Assembly: GCA_947174515.1 (NCBI GenBank)
Contig: CAMWJD010000002.1
Span: 1 to 33,377, forward strand
From: an uncultured Porphyromonadaceae bacterium
GTDB taxonomy: Bacteria > Bacteroidota > Bacteroidia > Bacteroidales > Muribaculaceae
Reading direction: 5' to 3'
Length of the DNA: 33,377 nucleotides
Part shown: positions 25,264 through 33,377 of the stretch, piece by piece
Numbering within the stretch: the first letter of the stretch is position 1
How the letters are laid out: each line of letters starts with the position of its first letter
Made by a program: the position numbers and the translations under genes
Notes under the pieces: generated by a model
Database searches by the model: none
What the model was told of the DNA's origin: nothing
Seen by the model: the letters and a program-made list of their open reading frames with translations, nothing else

Positions 25264-26142
25264 TTATTCCGTCAGATCGGAGGGAAGCACCGGCATCGCT
25301 CCTTTCTTGGTGCATACAAATGCTGATGTGCGCACTGCTATTGAATGTGCCTCTTCCACGCTCTTGCCCTTGAGTATGCTGGCAATGAAGGCTGCAGTGA
25401 ATGAGTCGCCTGCGCCTACAGTGTCAGCCACCTCCACTTTGGGAGTAGGCTGGAACGACACCTTGCCCGGAGTGAACACGTAACTACCGTTGACACCGCA
25501 AGTGAGGATAAGCATCTTAAGGTTGTATTTGCCAAGAAGAATCCAGCACTTGTCCTGAAGATCGATACCCGGATAGCCGAACATACGGCTCACAGTGACC
25601 AGTTCTTCATCGTTGATCTTGAGGATATTGCAACGCTCCATCGAATTTGTGAGGATTTCCTTGTTATAGAAGCCCTGACGGAGGTTGACATCAAACACCA
25701 CAAGATTGTCCTCGCCCTTCGGCATGGCGTAAAGAAACTTATTGATGGTCTCGCGTGACACTACATTGCGCTGTGCCAGCGAGCCGAAACATACAGCCTT
25801 GGTCTTCTTTGCCAGACCCTCCAGAGCCTCGTTGAAAGGAATATTGTCCCATGCAACGTTCTCCTTGATATCATACATCGGGATTCCTGCCTCGTCAAGC
25901 TCCACCTGGACGGTGCCGGTGGGATAAGGCACTACGGAGATAAGCTGGTTGAGACCCTTGGAAGTGAAATTGTCAAGGATTTCCTTGCCGAGATGGTCGT
26001 CGCCGACGGCGCTGACCACACAACTCGGGAGTCCGAACTGCGACACGTGATATGCGAAGTTTGCGGGCGCACCGCCGATTTTCTTTCCTTCGGGGAGGAT
26101 GTCCCATAGCGCCTCGCCCATTCCTACTACAAAGTCTTTCAT
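25264..26142 (-). CDS. PfkB-family carbohydrate kinase, probable fructokinase
   Basis: GEALWDILPEGKKIGGAPANFAYHVSQFG; VADTVGAGDSFTAAFIASIL. Start at MKDFVVGMGE (26142); the upstream extension is a low-complexity translation of the 9-bp repeat. Confidence 0.88.
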   Translation of the reverse strand: MKDFVVGMGEALWDILPEGKKIGGAPANFAYHVSQFGLPSCVVSAVGDDHLGKEILDNFTSKGLNQLISVVPYPTGTVQVELDEAGIPMYDIKENVAWDNIPFNEALEGLAKKTKAVCFGSLAQRNVVSRETINKFLYAMPKGEDNLVVFDVNLRQGFYNKEILTNSMERCNILKINDEELVTVSRMFGYPGIDLQDKCWILLGKYNLKMLILTCGVNGSYVFTPGKVSFQPTPKVEVADTVGAGDSFTAAFIASILKGKSVEEAHSIAVRTSAFVCTKKGAMPVLPSDLTE

Positions 26143-26154
26143 GTTATATATATT

Positions 26155-26225
26155 GTTTAATTGTTTGACAAGTTTAGGATGTTTAGGGCGTTTAAGGGGT
26201 TTAGAAGGGTTAGGAAGTTTCAAAC
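26155..26225. repeat. Degenerate 9-bp tandem array (GTTTAGNNN)
   Basis: GTTTAATT GTTTGACAA GTTTAGGAT GTTTAGGGC GTTTAAGGG GTTTAGAAG GGTTAGGAA GTTTCAAAC. Confidence 0.7.
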
Positions 26226-26260
26226 ATTCAGAGAGGAACGACATTAAGAGGGGTTAAGAC

Positions 26261-26314
26261 TTAACCCAATTAACCCAATTAAACTTCTTAAACCATCTAA
26301 ACCATTTAAACTAA
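26261..26314. repeat. Degenerate 9-bp tandem array (YTAAACNNN), 6 units, inverted relative to 26155-26225
   Basis: TTAACCCAA TTAACCCAA TTAAACTTC TTAAACCAT CTAAACCAT TTAAACTAA. Confidence 0.7.
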
Positions 26315-26319
26315 AACTC

Positions 26320-27498
26320 TTACGCGTTCTTGATCTTAAGCGTGTAGAACGCCAGATAAATCACGCCGAGTGTCATCACAGCCACTGCGCCGGCAACGCC
26401 AACGGCATCCTGTGCGAATCCCATGCAGAGAGGGAACACAGTGCCTCCGAAAAGACCCATGATCATAAGACCGGAAACCTCGTTCTTCTCCTTCGGTTGG
26501 CGGTTGAGAGCCTGTGCGAACACGACGCTGAAAATGTTGGAATTGCCGAAACCGATACAGGCGATAGCAGCAAGCACAAGGAACTGCGAGGATGACACGA
26601 AGAGTCCTATCATACCGAGCATCATGCAGAAGACACTGAATGCGAAGAAAGACTTGGCCGACATCTTGGCAAGGATGAAGGAGCCGAGCAGACAGCCGCC
26701 TGTGCGGAAATAGAAGTAGATCTGAGTACCTATTACTGCGTCTTCCACGCTGAGTCCGAACTTTTCTGTCAGAATCTGTGGAGCGAATGTATTGGTGCCT
26801 ACGTCGATACCCACATGACACATTATACCGAGAAAGCAGAGAAGCACGAAAGGTATGCGGAGCAATACAACACATTCCTTGAAGCCTGTCACCTTGTCAG
26901 GTTGTTCCTCGCTGATTGGAGTGGCACCAAGTGCAGCGATAGACAGGAGGCAGACAGCGGCAAAGATGGGGAAGACAACCCTCCATTCAAGTCCGAAAGT
27001 CGGCATCAGCATTGCGGCGCCCCACGCCATGAGATATGGAGCGAGAAGGGATGCAAGAGCCTTCACAAACTGACCGAAAGTAAGGGTCGAGGCAAGACGA
27101 TCAGGATTGATGAGACCCGAAACGAGGGGATTGAGCGATGTCTGCATCACGGCATTGCCTATACCCAGCAGCGAGAATGCTGCCAGCATCGTATAGTAGC
27201 CGGTATGGAACATCGGGATCACGAGTGAAACGAGTGTAAGCAGAAGCGACAGAAGAACGGTCTTCTTACGCCCTATCTTATTCATCAGTATCCCCGTAGG
27301 GACAGAGAAGATGAGAAACCAAAAGAATACAAGGGAGGGGATGAATCCTGCCTGAGCGCCGGAGAGATTAAGGTCGACCTTTACAAAATTAGTGGCTGAG
27401 CCAACGAGGTCTACGAAACCCATCGAGAAGAAGCAGAGCATTACCGGGATGATCTGCATCATAAATGATTTGCGGTCGGTTGCGACTGATTGTGCCAT
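26320..27498 (-). CDS. MFS sugar transporter (FucP/GlcP-like)
   Basis: About 12 hydrophobic segments; MGFVDLVGSATNFVKVDLNLSGAQAGFIPSLVFFWFLIFSVPTGILMNKIGRKKTVL; VQALNR-like C-terminal half with LMIMGLFGGTVFPLCMGFAQD. Confidence 0.87.
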   Translation of the reverse strand: MAQSVATDRKSFMMQIIPVMLCFFSMGFVDLVGSATNFVKVDLNLSGAQAGFIPSLVFFWFLIFSVPTGILMNKIGRKKTVLLSLLLTLVSLVIPMFHTGYYTMLAAFSLLGIGNAVMQTSLNPLVSGLINPDRLASTLTFGQFVKALASLLAPYLMAWGAAMLMPTFGLEWRVVFPIFAAVCLLSIAALGATPISEEQPDKVTGFKECVVLLRIPFVLLCFLGIMCHVGIDVGTNTFAPQILTEKFGLSVEDAVIGTQIYFYFRTGGCLLGSFILAKMSAKSFFAFSVFCMMLGMIGLFVSSSQFLVLAAIACIGFGNSNIFSVVFAQALNRQPKEKNEVSGLMIMGLFGGTVFPLCMGFAQDAVGVAGAVAVMTLGVIYLAFYTLKIKNA

Positions 27499-27505
27499 AT
27501 CGGAT

Positions 27506-29350
27506 TTATTTTGTTTTCAGTGAATATATCTTGAGATTGCTGATTTTAGACTTTCCTCCTGCAGAAGAAACGGAAAGAGTGCTGTAAGGTTCAACAGGGA
27601 AGACAAGATTTGTCATCACAAACTGTCCGTCGTTGCCGAATACCTCGATACTTGACTTGTCGACGAATATGCGAAGCGAGATTCTGCCATTGTTCTCAAA
27701 TGTCGGGGAAACTGTCACTGCAGGGAAGTTCTCGCTGAAATCTACGATTCCACTCACCTTTCGGTCAAACGACAAGGTATGTTTGTCTGAATCATATATC
27801 ATATCCACCTTGTTGCCGGCTTTATTGGAAAGAGTCAGTGTGACAGCATCTTTCCCGGCTGCATCGATGTCGAGAAGTATCTCGCATATTCCGCTGTTTG
27901 CAGCAGGGAGTGCAAAGCTGACGGGATTCTTGCCGGCCTTTACGCTTCCCTTGCTCAGTGTGAGTTTGCCTCTAAGTGCCGTAAGTTCGGGAGAAGGGGC
28001 GCTTGATGCATAAATCTGTCCGTCCGGCCCCTTGAAGAGTCCGATCTCGCGTGGCAGTGTGTTCGCACTGCGGAACTGCCGGGTCGGCACATCGGCGGCA
28101 TACTGCCAGTTGCTCATCCAGCCGATTGAGGTGCGCCGTCCGTCGGGCGCGTCGCTCCAGCTTACGAGCGCATAGTTGTCCTTGCCGTAGTCAAGCCATT
28201 TGGTAGGCACATTGCCCCGGGCATCGGTGTCTGCCTTGAAGGTCTTTCCGTCCCAGTCGCCTGTGAAATACTGGATTGCGGAGCCTCCGAACGGACCGCC
28301 GGGATTGATGTTGCAGATAAGCACCCATTTCTTCTCATTGGTTCCTTCTACCGGGAGCTGGAACAGGTCAGGGCACTCCCACACTCCGTCCTGACATCCC
28401 TCCCCTTTCCCGAAGCCGCTCTGCAGCGTCCAGTTCTTCAGGTCGGGGGAAGTGAAGAAAAGCATCTCGTGGTCGAGGGCATGGGCAAGCACAAGGTTCC
28501 ACTCCCCGGTATCCTTGTTCCAGAACATATTCGGATCGCGAGCCTCGCTTTCGAGGGTAAGAATGGGATTGCCGTCATATTTCGTGAAAGTCATGCCGTT
28601 GTCGCTGCTGTGCGCGAGGCTCTGCATCTGGCTTGTGCCGGCAGAGGTGTAGAGCGCGATCACCTCATCATTGCCAAAACCGGCTGTGCCCTCATGGTCA
28701 ATGACACAGCTTCCGCTGAATATTGAGCCGAGTCCGTCGGGGCGGATGGCGATTGGCTCATGCTGCCAGTTGACGAGATCTTTTGATGTGGAATGAGCCC
28801 ATGTCATGTTCTGCCACTTTGATCCGTAGGGATTGTACTGGTAATAGAGATGCCATACTCCATCTTTATAGAACATGCCGTTAGGGTCGTTCATCCAGCC
28901 ATAGAGTGGAGTGTGGTGGAATGCAGGACGGTATTGCTGCTCATTATCCTGAATGTCGAGGGTATTGGCGAGGGTGATCCCTTTCCAGCAGGCGTCTTCC
29001 TTAGCCTCGCGCACTGAACTGCGTCCCTGAGGTGTCACCACATCGAGAGTCACTTTTTTCCCCTTATATGGAGAAAGGTCGAATGGAACGAGATAATCGG
29101 TCTTAGACTTTGCAAGACGCACATAGATTGTCTCTGCGATCTTTCCGTCTACAAGCACATTGATGCGGGCGTCGTCGATATTTTCCTGTACGGGAAGCAT
29201 CAGATACTGATCGCCTCCCGCCACCCTTACGAGAGTGTTGTTGACTCCGAGATGGTCTATCTCAAGTCCGTCGGCAGCCGTGGCAGGAATCGCTGTAGCC
29301 ATCATTCCTATAGCTGTCATTGCAGTGATGAATCTTTTGATATCAGTCAT
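27506..29350 (-). CDS. Secreted GH32 fructan hydrolase (levanase/inulinase-like) with N-terminal DUF4980-like domain
   Basis: YGWMNDPNGMFYKDGVWHLYYQYNPYGSKWQNMTWAHSTSKDLVNWQHEPIAI; SGSCVID; EARDPNMFW; ECPDLF. Start at MTDIKRFITAMTAIG (29350). Confidence 0.95.
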   Translation of the reverse strand: MTDIKRFITAMTAIGMMATAIPATAADGLEIDHLGVNNTLVRVAGGDQYLMLPVQENIDDARINVLVDGKIAETIYVRLAKSKTDYLVPFDLSPYKGKKVTLDVVTPQGRSSVREAKEDACWKGITLANTLDIQDNEQQYRPAFHHTPLYGWMNDPNGMFYKDGVWHLYYQYNPYGSKWQNMTWAHSTSKDLVNWQHEPIAIRPDGLGSIFSGSCVIDHEGTAGFGNDEVIALYTSAGTSQMQSLAHSSDNGMTFTKYDGNPILTLESEARDPNMFWNKDTGEWNLVLAHALDHEMLFFTSPDLKNWTLQSGFGKGEGCQDGVWECPDLFQLPVEGTNEKKWVLICNINPGGPFGGSAIQYFTGDWDGKTFKADTDARGNVPTKWLDYGKDNYALVSWSDAPDGRRTSIGWMSNWQYAADVPTRQFRSANTLPREIGLFKGPDGQIYASSAPSPELTALRGKLTLSKGSVKAGKNPVSFALPAANSGICEILLDIDAAGKDAVTLTLSNKAGNKVDMIYDSDKHTLSFDRKVSGIVDFSENFPAVTVSPTFENNGRISLRIFVDKSSIEVFGNDGQFVMTNLVFPVEPYSTLSVSSAGGKSKISNLKIYSLKTK

Positions 29351-29381
29351 ATATGTAGTTTTGAGTTTTCCTTTTTGTTTA

Positions 29382-29422
29382 GTATCGGGAAGCGATCCTT
29401 TCAAGGGTCTGCCTCCCGATAC
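29382..29422 (-). other. Structured 5' leader hairpin upstream of GH32
   Basis: GTATCGGGA...TCCCGATAC outer stem with nested GATCCTT/AAGGGTC pairing. Confidence 0.55.
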
Positions 29423-29426
29423 AATC

Positions 29427-29476
29427 TTCGAACCTAACAATCTTCCTACTTAAGGATTTTCCTTATTCGAACCTAA
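29427..29476. repeat. 11-bp direct repeat TTCGAACCTAA flanking dyad TAAGGA-TTT-TCCTTA
   Basis: Copies at 29427-29437 and 29466-29476; dyad at 29451-29465. Confidence 0.6.
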
Positions 29477-29567
29477 TAAACCTAAATAATAATAAACCTA
29501 AACCTTTGTTTTCTCTCCATTCAGAAAAGATTCTCCGTTATTTGACAGTGATATCTTTTCGACACTG

Positions 29568-29598
29568 CAAAACTACTATATTTATCGGAAACAGTCAA
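29568..29598 (-). promoter_or_regulatory. Promoter for the GH32 gene/operon
   Basis: Minus strand TTG (29598-29596) - N20 - TAGTTTTG (29575-29568). Confidence 0.6.
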
Positions 29599-29674
29599 TT
29601 AAATTTTATGCATCATATGTAAAATTTGTTGCATCCCCCGTTTTTTTATACTTTCCACACTGTTTTTTATATAA

Positions 29675-29860
29675 GGGAGGGGATTAATCACCAACTATGG
29701 ACTGACCACCGGCGAAATCAACTATGTGTGTCTGTATGCCATCGGACTGAGGGGCAAGGAAGTGGGCAAGCAGCGCAACCGCCGCACCGAGATCATCATC
29801 ACCCCGAAGCTCGACGATTTCATGGACCTAATCGACCACGCCCCCGAATCCAACGACTGA
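29675..29860 (+). pseudogene. Chimeric gene remnant: HTH-type tail joined in frame to OmpA-like C-terminal tail, no start codon
   Basis: Frame reads ..GLITNYGLTTGEINYVCLYAIGLRGKEVG|KQRNRRTEIIITPKLDDFMDLIDHAPESND*; in-frame TAA at 29672-29674 and no upstream ATG. Confidence 0.6.
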
Positions 29861-29881
29861 CCCTCAACGATGAATATACGG

Positions 29882-29917
29882 TCCTCCGTCTCCCCCGAGA
29901 CGGAGGATTTTGTTTTT
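29882..29917 (+). terminator. Intrinsic terminator after the gene remnant
   Basis: TCCTCCGTCTC-CCCC-GAGACGGAGGA followed by TTTTGTTTTT. Confidence 0.85.
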
Positions 29918-29930
29918 GGTTCATTTTTTC

Positions 29931-29960
29931 TTTGATTTTCGAAGATTATTGCTAACTTTG
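29931..29960 (+). promoter_or_regulatory. Promoter for the hybrid two-component regulator
   Basis: TTTG (29931-29934) - N18 - TAACTTTG (29953-29960). Confidence 0.5.
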
Positions 29961-30008
29961 CAAGCGCAACCTGACATTTTTTTCGAACAACCTACAATCT
30001 CACAGTTA

Positions 30009-32807
30009 ATGCGGTCACGAATCAATATAAAAATTAACATAACGCTGGCATGGATTGCGATTGCCGTCTCCCTTCTGTATTTATCCGCATGCAAGGAAGA
30101 TAGGAAATACAGGATCGGAGTGTCGCAGTGCAGCCAGGACGACTGGCGCATGAAGATGAACGATGAGATACAACGCGAGATAATGTATCACGAGGATGCG
30201 GAAGTCGAAATCCGCTCCGCCGACGACAGCAGCAGCAAGCAGATCGACGATATCCGATATTTTGTAGACAACGGCTTCGACATCATAATAGTATCACCCA
30301 ACGAGGCGGCGACTCTGACGCCCGTCATAAAAGATGTGTACGACAGTGGTATCCCCGTCATAATCTTCGACCGCAACATCAACGGCGACAGCTACACCGC
30401 ACGCATAGGTGCCGACGATGAAGGGCTTGGAAAGGCAGCAGCACATTTTGCCCTGAGCGTGACAGGACAAAACCCACAGGCTATAGAAGTCTTCGGACTC
30501 AGGGGATCCACGCCGGCAGAAGGTCGACACAAGGGATTCTCTACTGAATTTATAGCTAACGGCGGCAAAATCCTTGCCGGAGCCACTGCCAACTGGAAGA
30601 AGGAAGACGCGACACCTGCCGTAGACTCCCTCCTGAGATCACATCCGGACATCGACGTGATATTCGCCCACAACGACCGTATGGCGATCGGAGCGTCAGA
30701 AGCCGCACGCGCCTTAGGACGAACAAACATCAAAATCATAGGCATTGACGCGGCTCCTGAAATCGGTATCAAAGCCGTAGCCGACAGCGTCATAGACGCC
30801 ACATTTCTCTACCCGACCGAAGGTCACCGCGTCATAAGGACGGCTCTCGCCATCCTGAAAGGGGAACCCTTCGAAAGGGTATCAATAATGCCTGCTTCTT
30901 CTGCAGTCGATATCGGCAACGCCGACATTCTTCTGCGCCAGAACGAGACACTCGTAGACGAGACCGACAAGATAATCATTCTGAAGAAACGAATCGACGA
31001 CTACTGGGCTCAGTATGCCACACAGAAATCTCTCTTCTATGCCTGCATAGCCATTATCCTGCTTCTCTTCGGTGTGGTGTTCCTGATTCTCCGCGTCTAC
31101 TGGCAGCATAAACGCCACCGAGAAGTGCTGCTGAAGCAAAACCGCGAACTGGAATCGCAACGAGACCAGCTCGCCGAGCAGCGCGACCAGCTTCAAGAAC
31201 TTAATCAGAAACTGGAAGACGCCACCCAGTCAAAACTCATGTTCTTCACCAATGTCTCTCACGACTTGCGCACTCCACTCACACTAATCGCGGAGCCGGT
31301 GGCACAGCTGGCGTCGGTCTCAAACCTCACCTCCTCACAGCGCACACTGATCAAGATTGCCGACAAGAATGTAAGGATACTCCAGCGATTAATCAACCAG
31401 ATCCTCGACTTCCGCAAATATGAGAACGGCAAGCTCGACCTGCATCTCACAGAAATAGATTTCCGGCAGATAGTCAACGACTGGACCGAATCATTCGTGC
31501 AGCTGGCTCGCAAGCGCAACATTAAGCTGCGTCTTGATGCTCCGGAAGGGGAAGCCCCGGTCAACATCGCCATCGACGTTGAGAAGATGGAGCGTGTCTT
31601 CTTCAATCTTGTATCCAATGCTTTCAAATATACCCGCGACAACGGTTCCATTACCATCTCATACAGCATCAACGAGGGAAAACTTACCCTCCGCGTAGCT
31701 GATACGGGAGAAGGTATCAGCGAGAGAGACCTTGGAAACATCTTCGACCGCTTCTATCAGGTCGACAGAATACATCCCAAAGGCTCCGGAATTGGTCTTT
31801 CGCTTGCAAAAGCTTTCGTGGAGTTGCACGGAGGTTCCATCGAAGTGGAAAGTGAACTCAATAAAGGATCCGTCTTCGTCGTCACTCTGCCTATAGTGCA
31901 TATAGCAGAGACATCCCAGACTGTCGACAAGCAGATCGGCACATCAGCTGTGGAAGCTGAACTTGACAACATCGAAGGAGATTCCGGTTTTGAGAGCGAC
32001 AAGCCACTCGCACTTGTGATCGACGACAACCGCGATATCCGTGAGATGGTAGGTGAACTGCTGCGTGCCGACTACAACATAATTACGGCAGTCAACGGTG
32101 CTGACGGCGTGAAGAAAGCTGTCAAATACGTGCCCGACCTTATCATATGCGATGTCATGATGCCCGTAATGGATGGTCTGGAATGCTGCCGACGCCTGAA
32201 GATGGAGCCCGTCACCTCCCACATCCCGGTGCTTATGCTTACCGCCTGCTCCATGGACGAGCAGCGCGTGCAGGGATACGAAAATGGAGCCGACGGGTAT
32301 CTGTCAAAGCCCTTCTCTGCCGATGTGCTGAAAGCTCGAAGCGCAAGCCTTATAAAAAACCGTCGCCTTATAAAGGACCTCTGGCAGAATCCGGTAAATA
32401 AGGCAATGGAATCGGAATCGCAAAAACCGGTTGCCTCGAATGTTCCTCACAAAGATGGTGAAAACCTCCACGCTAAAGACGTTGACAACGAATTTTACTC
32501 CCGGTTCCTTAAGATCTTCTATGAAGACATGAGCAGCACCGAAATGACGGTCGACAGCCTTGCCGCCAAGATGGGGCTGGAGCGCACGCAGTTCTATAGA
32601 AAGATAAAAGCTATCACCAACTATTCCCCTGTCGAGCTCATACGCACCCTCCGCCTGAAGAAAGCCCGTGCTATGGTGACCGGATCAGAGAAATCCATCT
32701 CCGAAATCTGCTACGAAGTCGGCTTCTCCACTCCCGCCTACTTCACCAAATGCTACCGCGAGGCCTATGGCGAGACCCCGACCGATACCCGCCAGAAACT
32801 CCAATAA
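30009..32807 (+). CDS. Hybrid two-component system regulator with periplasmic sugar-binding-like sensor (BT1754-like), histidine kinase, receiver and AraC HTH
   Basis: LacI/RbsB-like sensor (YRIGVSQCSQDDWRMKMNDEIQREI..IIVSPNEAATLTPVIKDVYDSGIPVIIFDRNI); FFTNVSHDLRTPLTLIAEPV H-box; GSGIGLSLAKAFVELHGG; receiver VIDDNRDIREMV..ICDVMMPVMDGLECCRRLK; AraC HTH ISEICYEVGFSTPAYFTKCYREAYGETPTDTR. Confidence 0.95.
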   Translation: MRSRINIKINITLAWIAIAVSLLYLSACKEDRKYRIGVSQCSQDDWRMKMNDEIQREIMYHEDAEVEIRSADDSSSKQIDDIRYFVDNGFDIIIVSPNEAATLTPVIKDVYDSGIPVIIFDRNINGDSYTARIGADDEGLGKAAAHFALSVTGQNPQAIEVFGLRGSTPAEGRHKGFSTEFIANGGKILAGATANWKKEDATPAVDSLLRSHPDIDVIFAHNDRMAIGASEAARALGRTNIKIIGIDAAPEIGIKAVADSVIDATFLYPTEGHRVIRTALAILKGEPFERVSIMPASSAVDIGNADILLRQNETLVDETDKIIILKKRIDDYWAQYATQKSLFYACIAIILLLFGVVFLILRVYWQHKRHREVLLKQNRELESQRDQLAEQRDQLQELNQKLEDATQSKLMFFTNVSHDLRTPLTLIAEPVAQLASVSNLTSSQRTLIKIADKNVRILQRLINQILDFRKYENGKLDLHLTEIDFRQIVNDWTESFVQLARKRNIKLRLDAPEGEAPVNIAIDVEKMERVFFNLVSNAFKYTRDNGSITISYSINEGKLTLRVADTGEGISERDLGNIFDRFYQVDRIHPKGSGIGLSLAKAFVELHGGSIEVESELNKGSVFVVTLPIVHIAETSQTVDKQIGTSAVEAELDNIEGDSGFESDKPLALVIDDNRDIREMVGELLRADYNIITAVNGADGVKKAVKYVPDLIICDVMMPVMDGLECCRRLKMEPVTSHIPVLMLTACSMDEQRVQGYENGADGYLSKPFSADVLKARSASLIKNRRLIKDLWQNPVNKAMESESQKPVASNVPHKDGENLHAKDVDNEFYSRFLKIFYEDMSSTEMTVDSLAAKMGLERTQFYRKIKAITNYSPVELIRTLRLKKARAMVTGSEKSISEICYEVGFSTPAYFTKCYREAYGETPTDTRQKLQ

Positions 32808-32830
32808 CTGTCTTGCAAACGTGAAATAAA

Positions 32831-32862
32831 TTTGCCGGAGCTCCGAAAAAACATTATATTTG
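32831..32862 (+). promoter_or_regulatory. Promoter for the AAA-ATPase-like gene
   Basis: TTTG (32831-32834) - N20 - TATATTTG (32855-32862). Confidence 0.65.
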
Positions 32863-32878
32863 CAAAAATTAGACTATT

Positions 32879-33377
32879 ATGAACGACTCCAATAATTATC
32901 CGATAGGACAGCAAGATTTTAAGATTCTGCGCGAAGGGGGTGCCCTCTATATCGACAAGACTGTTTTTGTTGAGAAAATAGCCAGAAGTCAAAGTAAATA
33001 TTATTTCCTTGCTCGTCCACGTCGCTTCGGGAAAAGTCTGTTTCTGTCTACTCTCCAGTATTTCTTCGAGGGGAAACGAGATCTCTTCAGAGACCTATAT
33101 ATAGATTCCACTGATTGGGACTGGGAATCTTATCCGGTGGTGCGTCTCGACCTGAACAGAGACAGTTATGAAGAGCCCGGTCTGCTTGATGCGCAACTTG
33201 AAAAGATATTCAGTAAATTGGAGGATAAATATGAAGTGACCGACATTGCCGGATCATACGCGACCCGGTTACAGACAATTATCGAGACAGCTCATGAGAA
33301 GACCGGAAAACCAGTCGTGATTCTCGTGGATGAATACGACAAACCCCTCGTAGCCAACATTCACAATAAGGAAAATA
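32879..33377 (+). CDS. AAA-ATPase-like/DUF1703 (PD-(D/E)XK-associated) protein, partial (runs off window)
   Basis: MNDSNNYPIGQQDFKILREGGALYIDKTVFVEKIARSQSKYYFLARPRRFGKSLFLSTLQYFFEGKRDLF...VVILVDEYDKPLVANIHNKEN; family-typical RPRRFGKSLF and DEYDKPL. Confidence 0.9.
   Translation, partial: MNDSNNYPIGQQDFKILREGGALYIDKTVFVEKIARSQSKYYFLARPRRFGKSLFLSTLQYFFEGKRDLFRDLYIDSTDWDWESYPVVRLDLNRDSYEEPGLLDAQLEKIFSKLEDKYEVTDIAGSYATRLQTIIETAHEKTGKPVVILVDEYDKPLVANIHNKEN

Noticed and set aside
26143-26244. N-terminal extension of the fructokinase (MSFLSECLKLPNPSKPLKRPKHPKLVKQ...)
   Set aside because: Direct translation of the 9-bp repeat array; kinase homology begins at MKDFVVGMGE.
29626-29955. 109-aa ORF over the gene remnant
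   Set aside because: Different frame from the recognisable HTH/OmpA remnant; His/Pro/Arg-rich translation typical of an out-of-frame reading.
1-33377. tRNA, rRNA, transposase/integrase or prophage genes
   Set aside because: None recognised on either strand by reading; a tRNAscan/Infernal and ISfinder run would be needed to exclude small cases.

Overview
The window looks like a gut Bacteroidales chromosome segment, Muribaculaceae/Bacteroides-like. This is judged from protein families and TTG/TTTG-N19-22-TAnnTTTG promoters and is not proven. It contains: (i) a Sel1-like / PL1 pectate-lyase-like / WYL-regulator cluster; (ii) a GltD-like oxidoreductase plus gluconate-5-dehydrogenase-like pair and a GH43-like glycosidase; (iii) DUF362, CMD-cupin, thioredoxin-like, S9 prolyl oligopeptidase and SGNH hydrolase genes; (iv) a putative iron/c-type-cytochrome locus (porin, imelysin lipoprotein, di-heme DUF1111 lipoprotein, second porin, mono-heme cytochrome lipoprotein, then Rid-like protein, CcsBA/ResBC-like cytochrome assembly protein and MGMT), divergent from a hemerythrin-like/LuxR-HTH fusion regulator; (v) a compact fructan locus (GH32, MFS, PfkB kinase, hybrid two-component regulator) with no SusC/SusD in the window; and (vi) the start of a DUF1703-type AAA-ATPase-like gene. 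The strongest candidate for an undescribed system is (iv). Its 170-194 bp divergent regulatory region holds three separate perfect or near-perfect dyads, including a NarL-like 7-2-7 site and a TTATTTAGA-N5-TCTAAATAA operator-like palindrome. Other notable structure: 9-bp-period degenerate repeats in several intergenic regions, an in-frame chimeric gene remnant (HTH tail fused to OmpA tail) upstream of the fructan regulator, and a structured 5' leader ahead of GH32. All functional statements are inferences from sequence reading; no database search was run.
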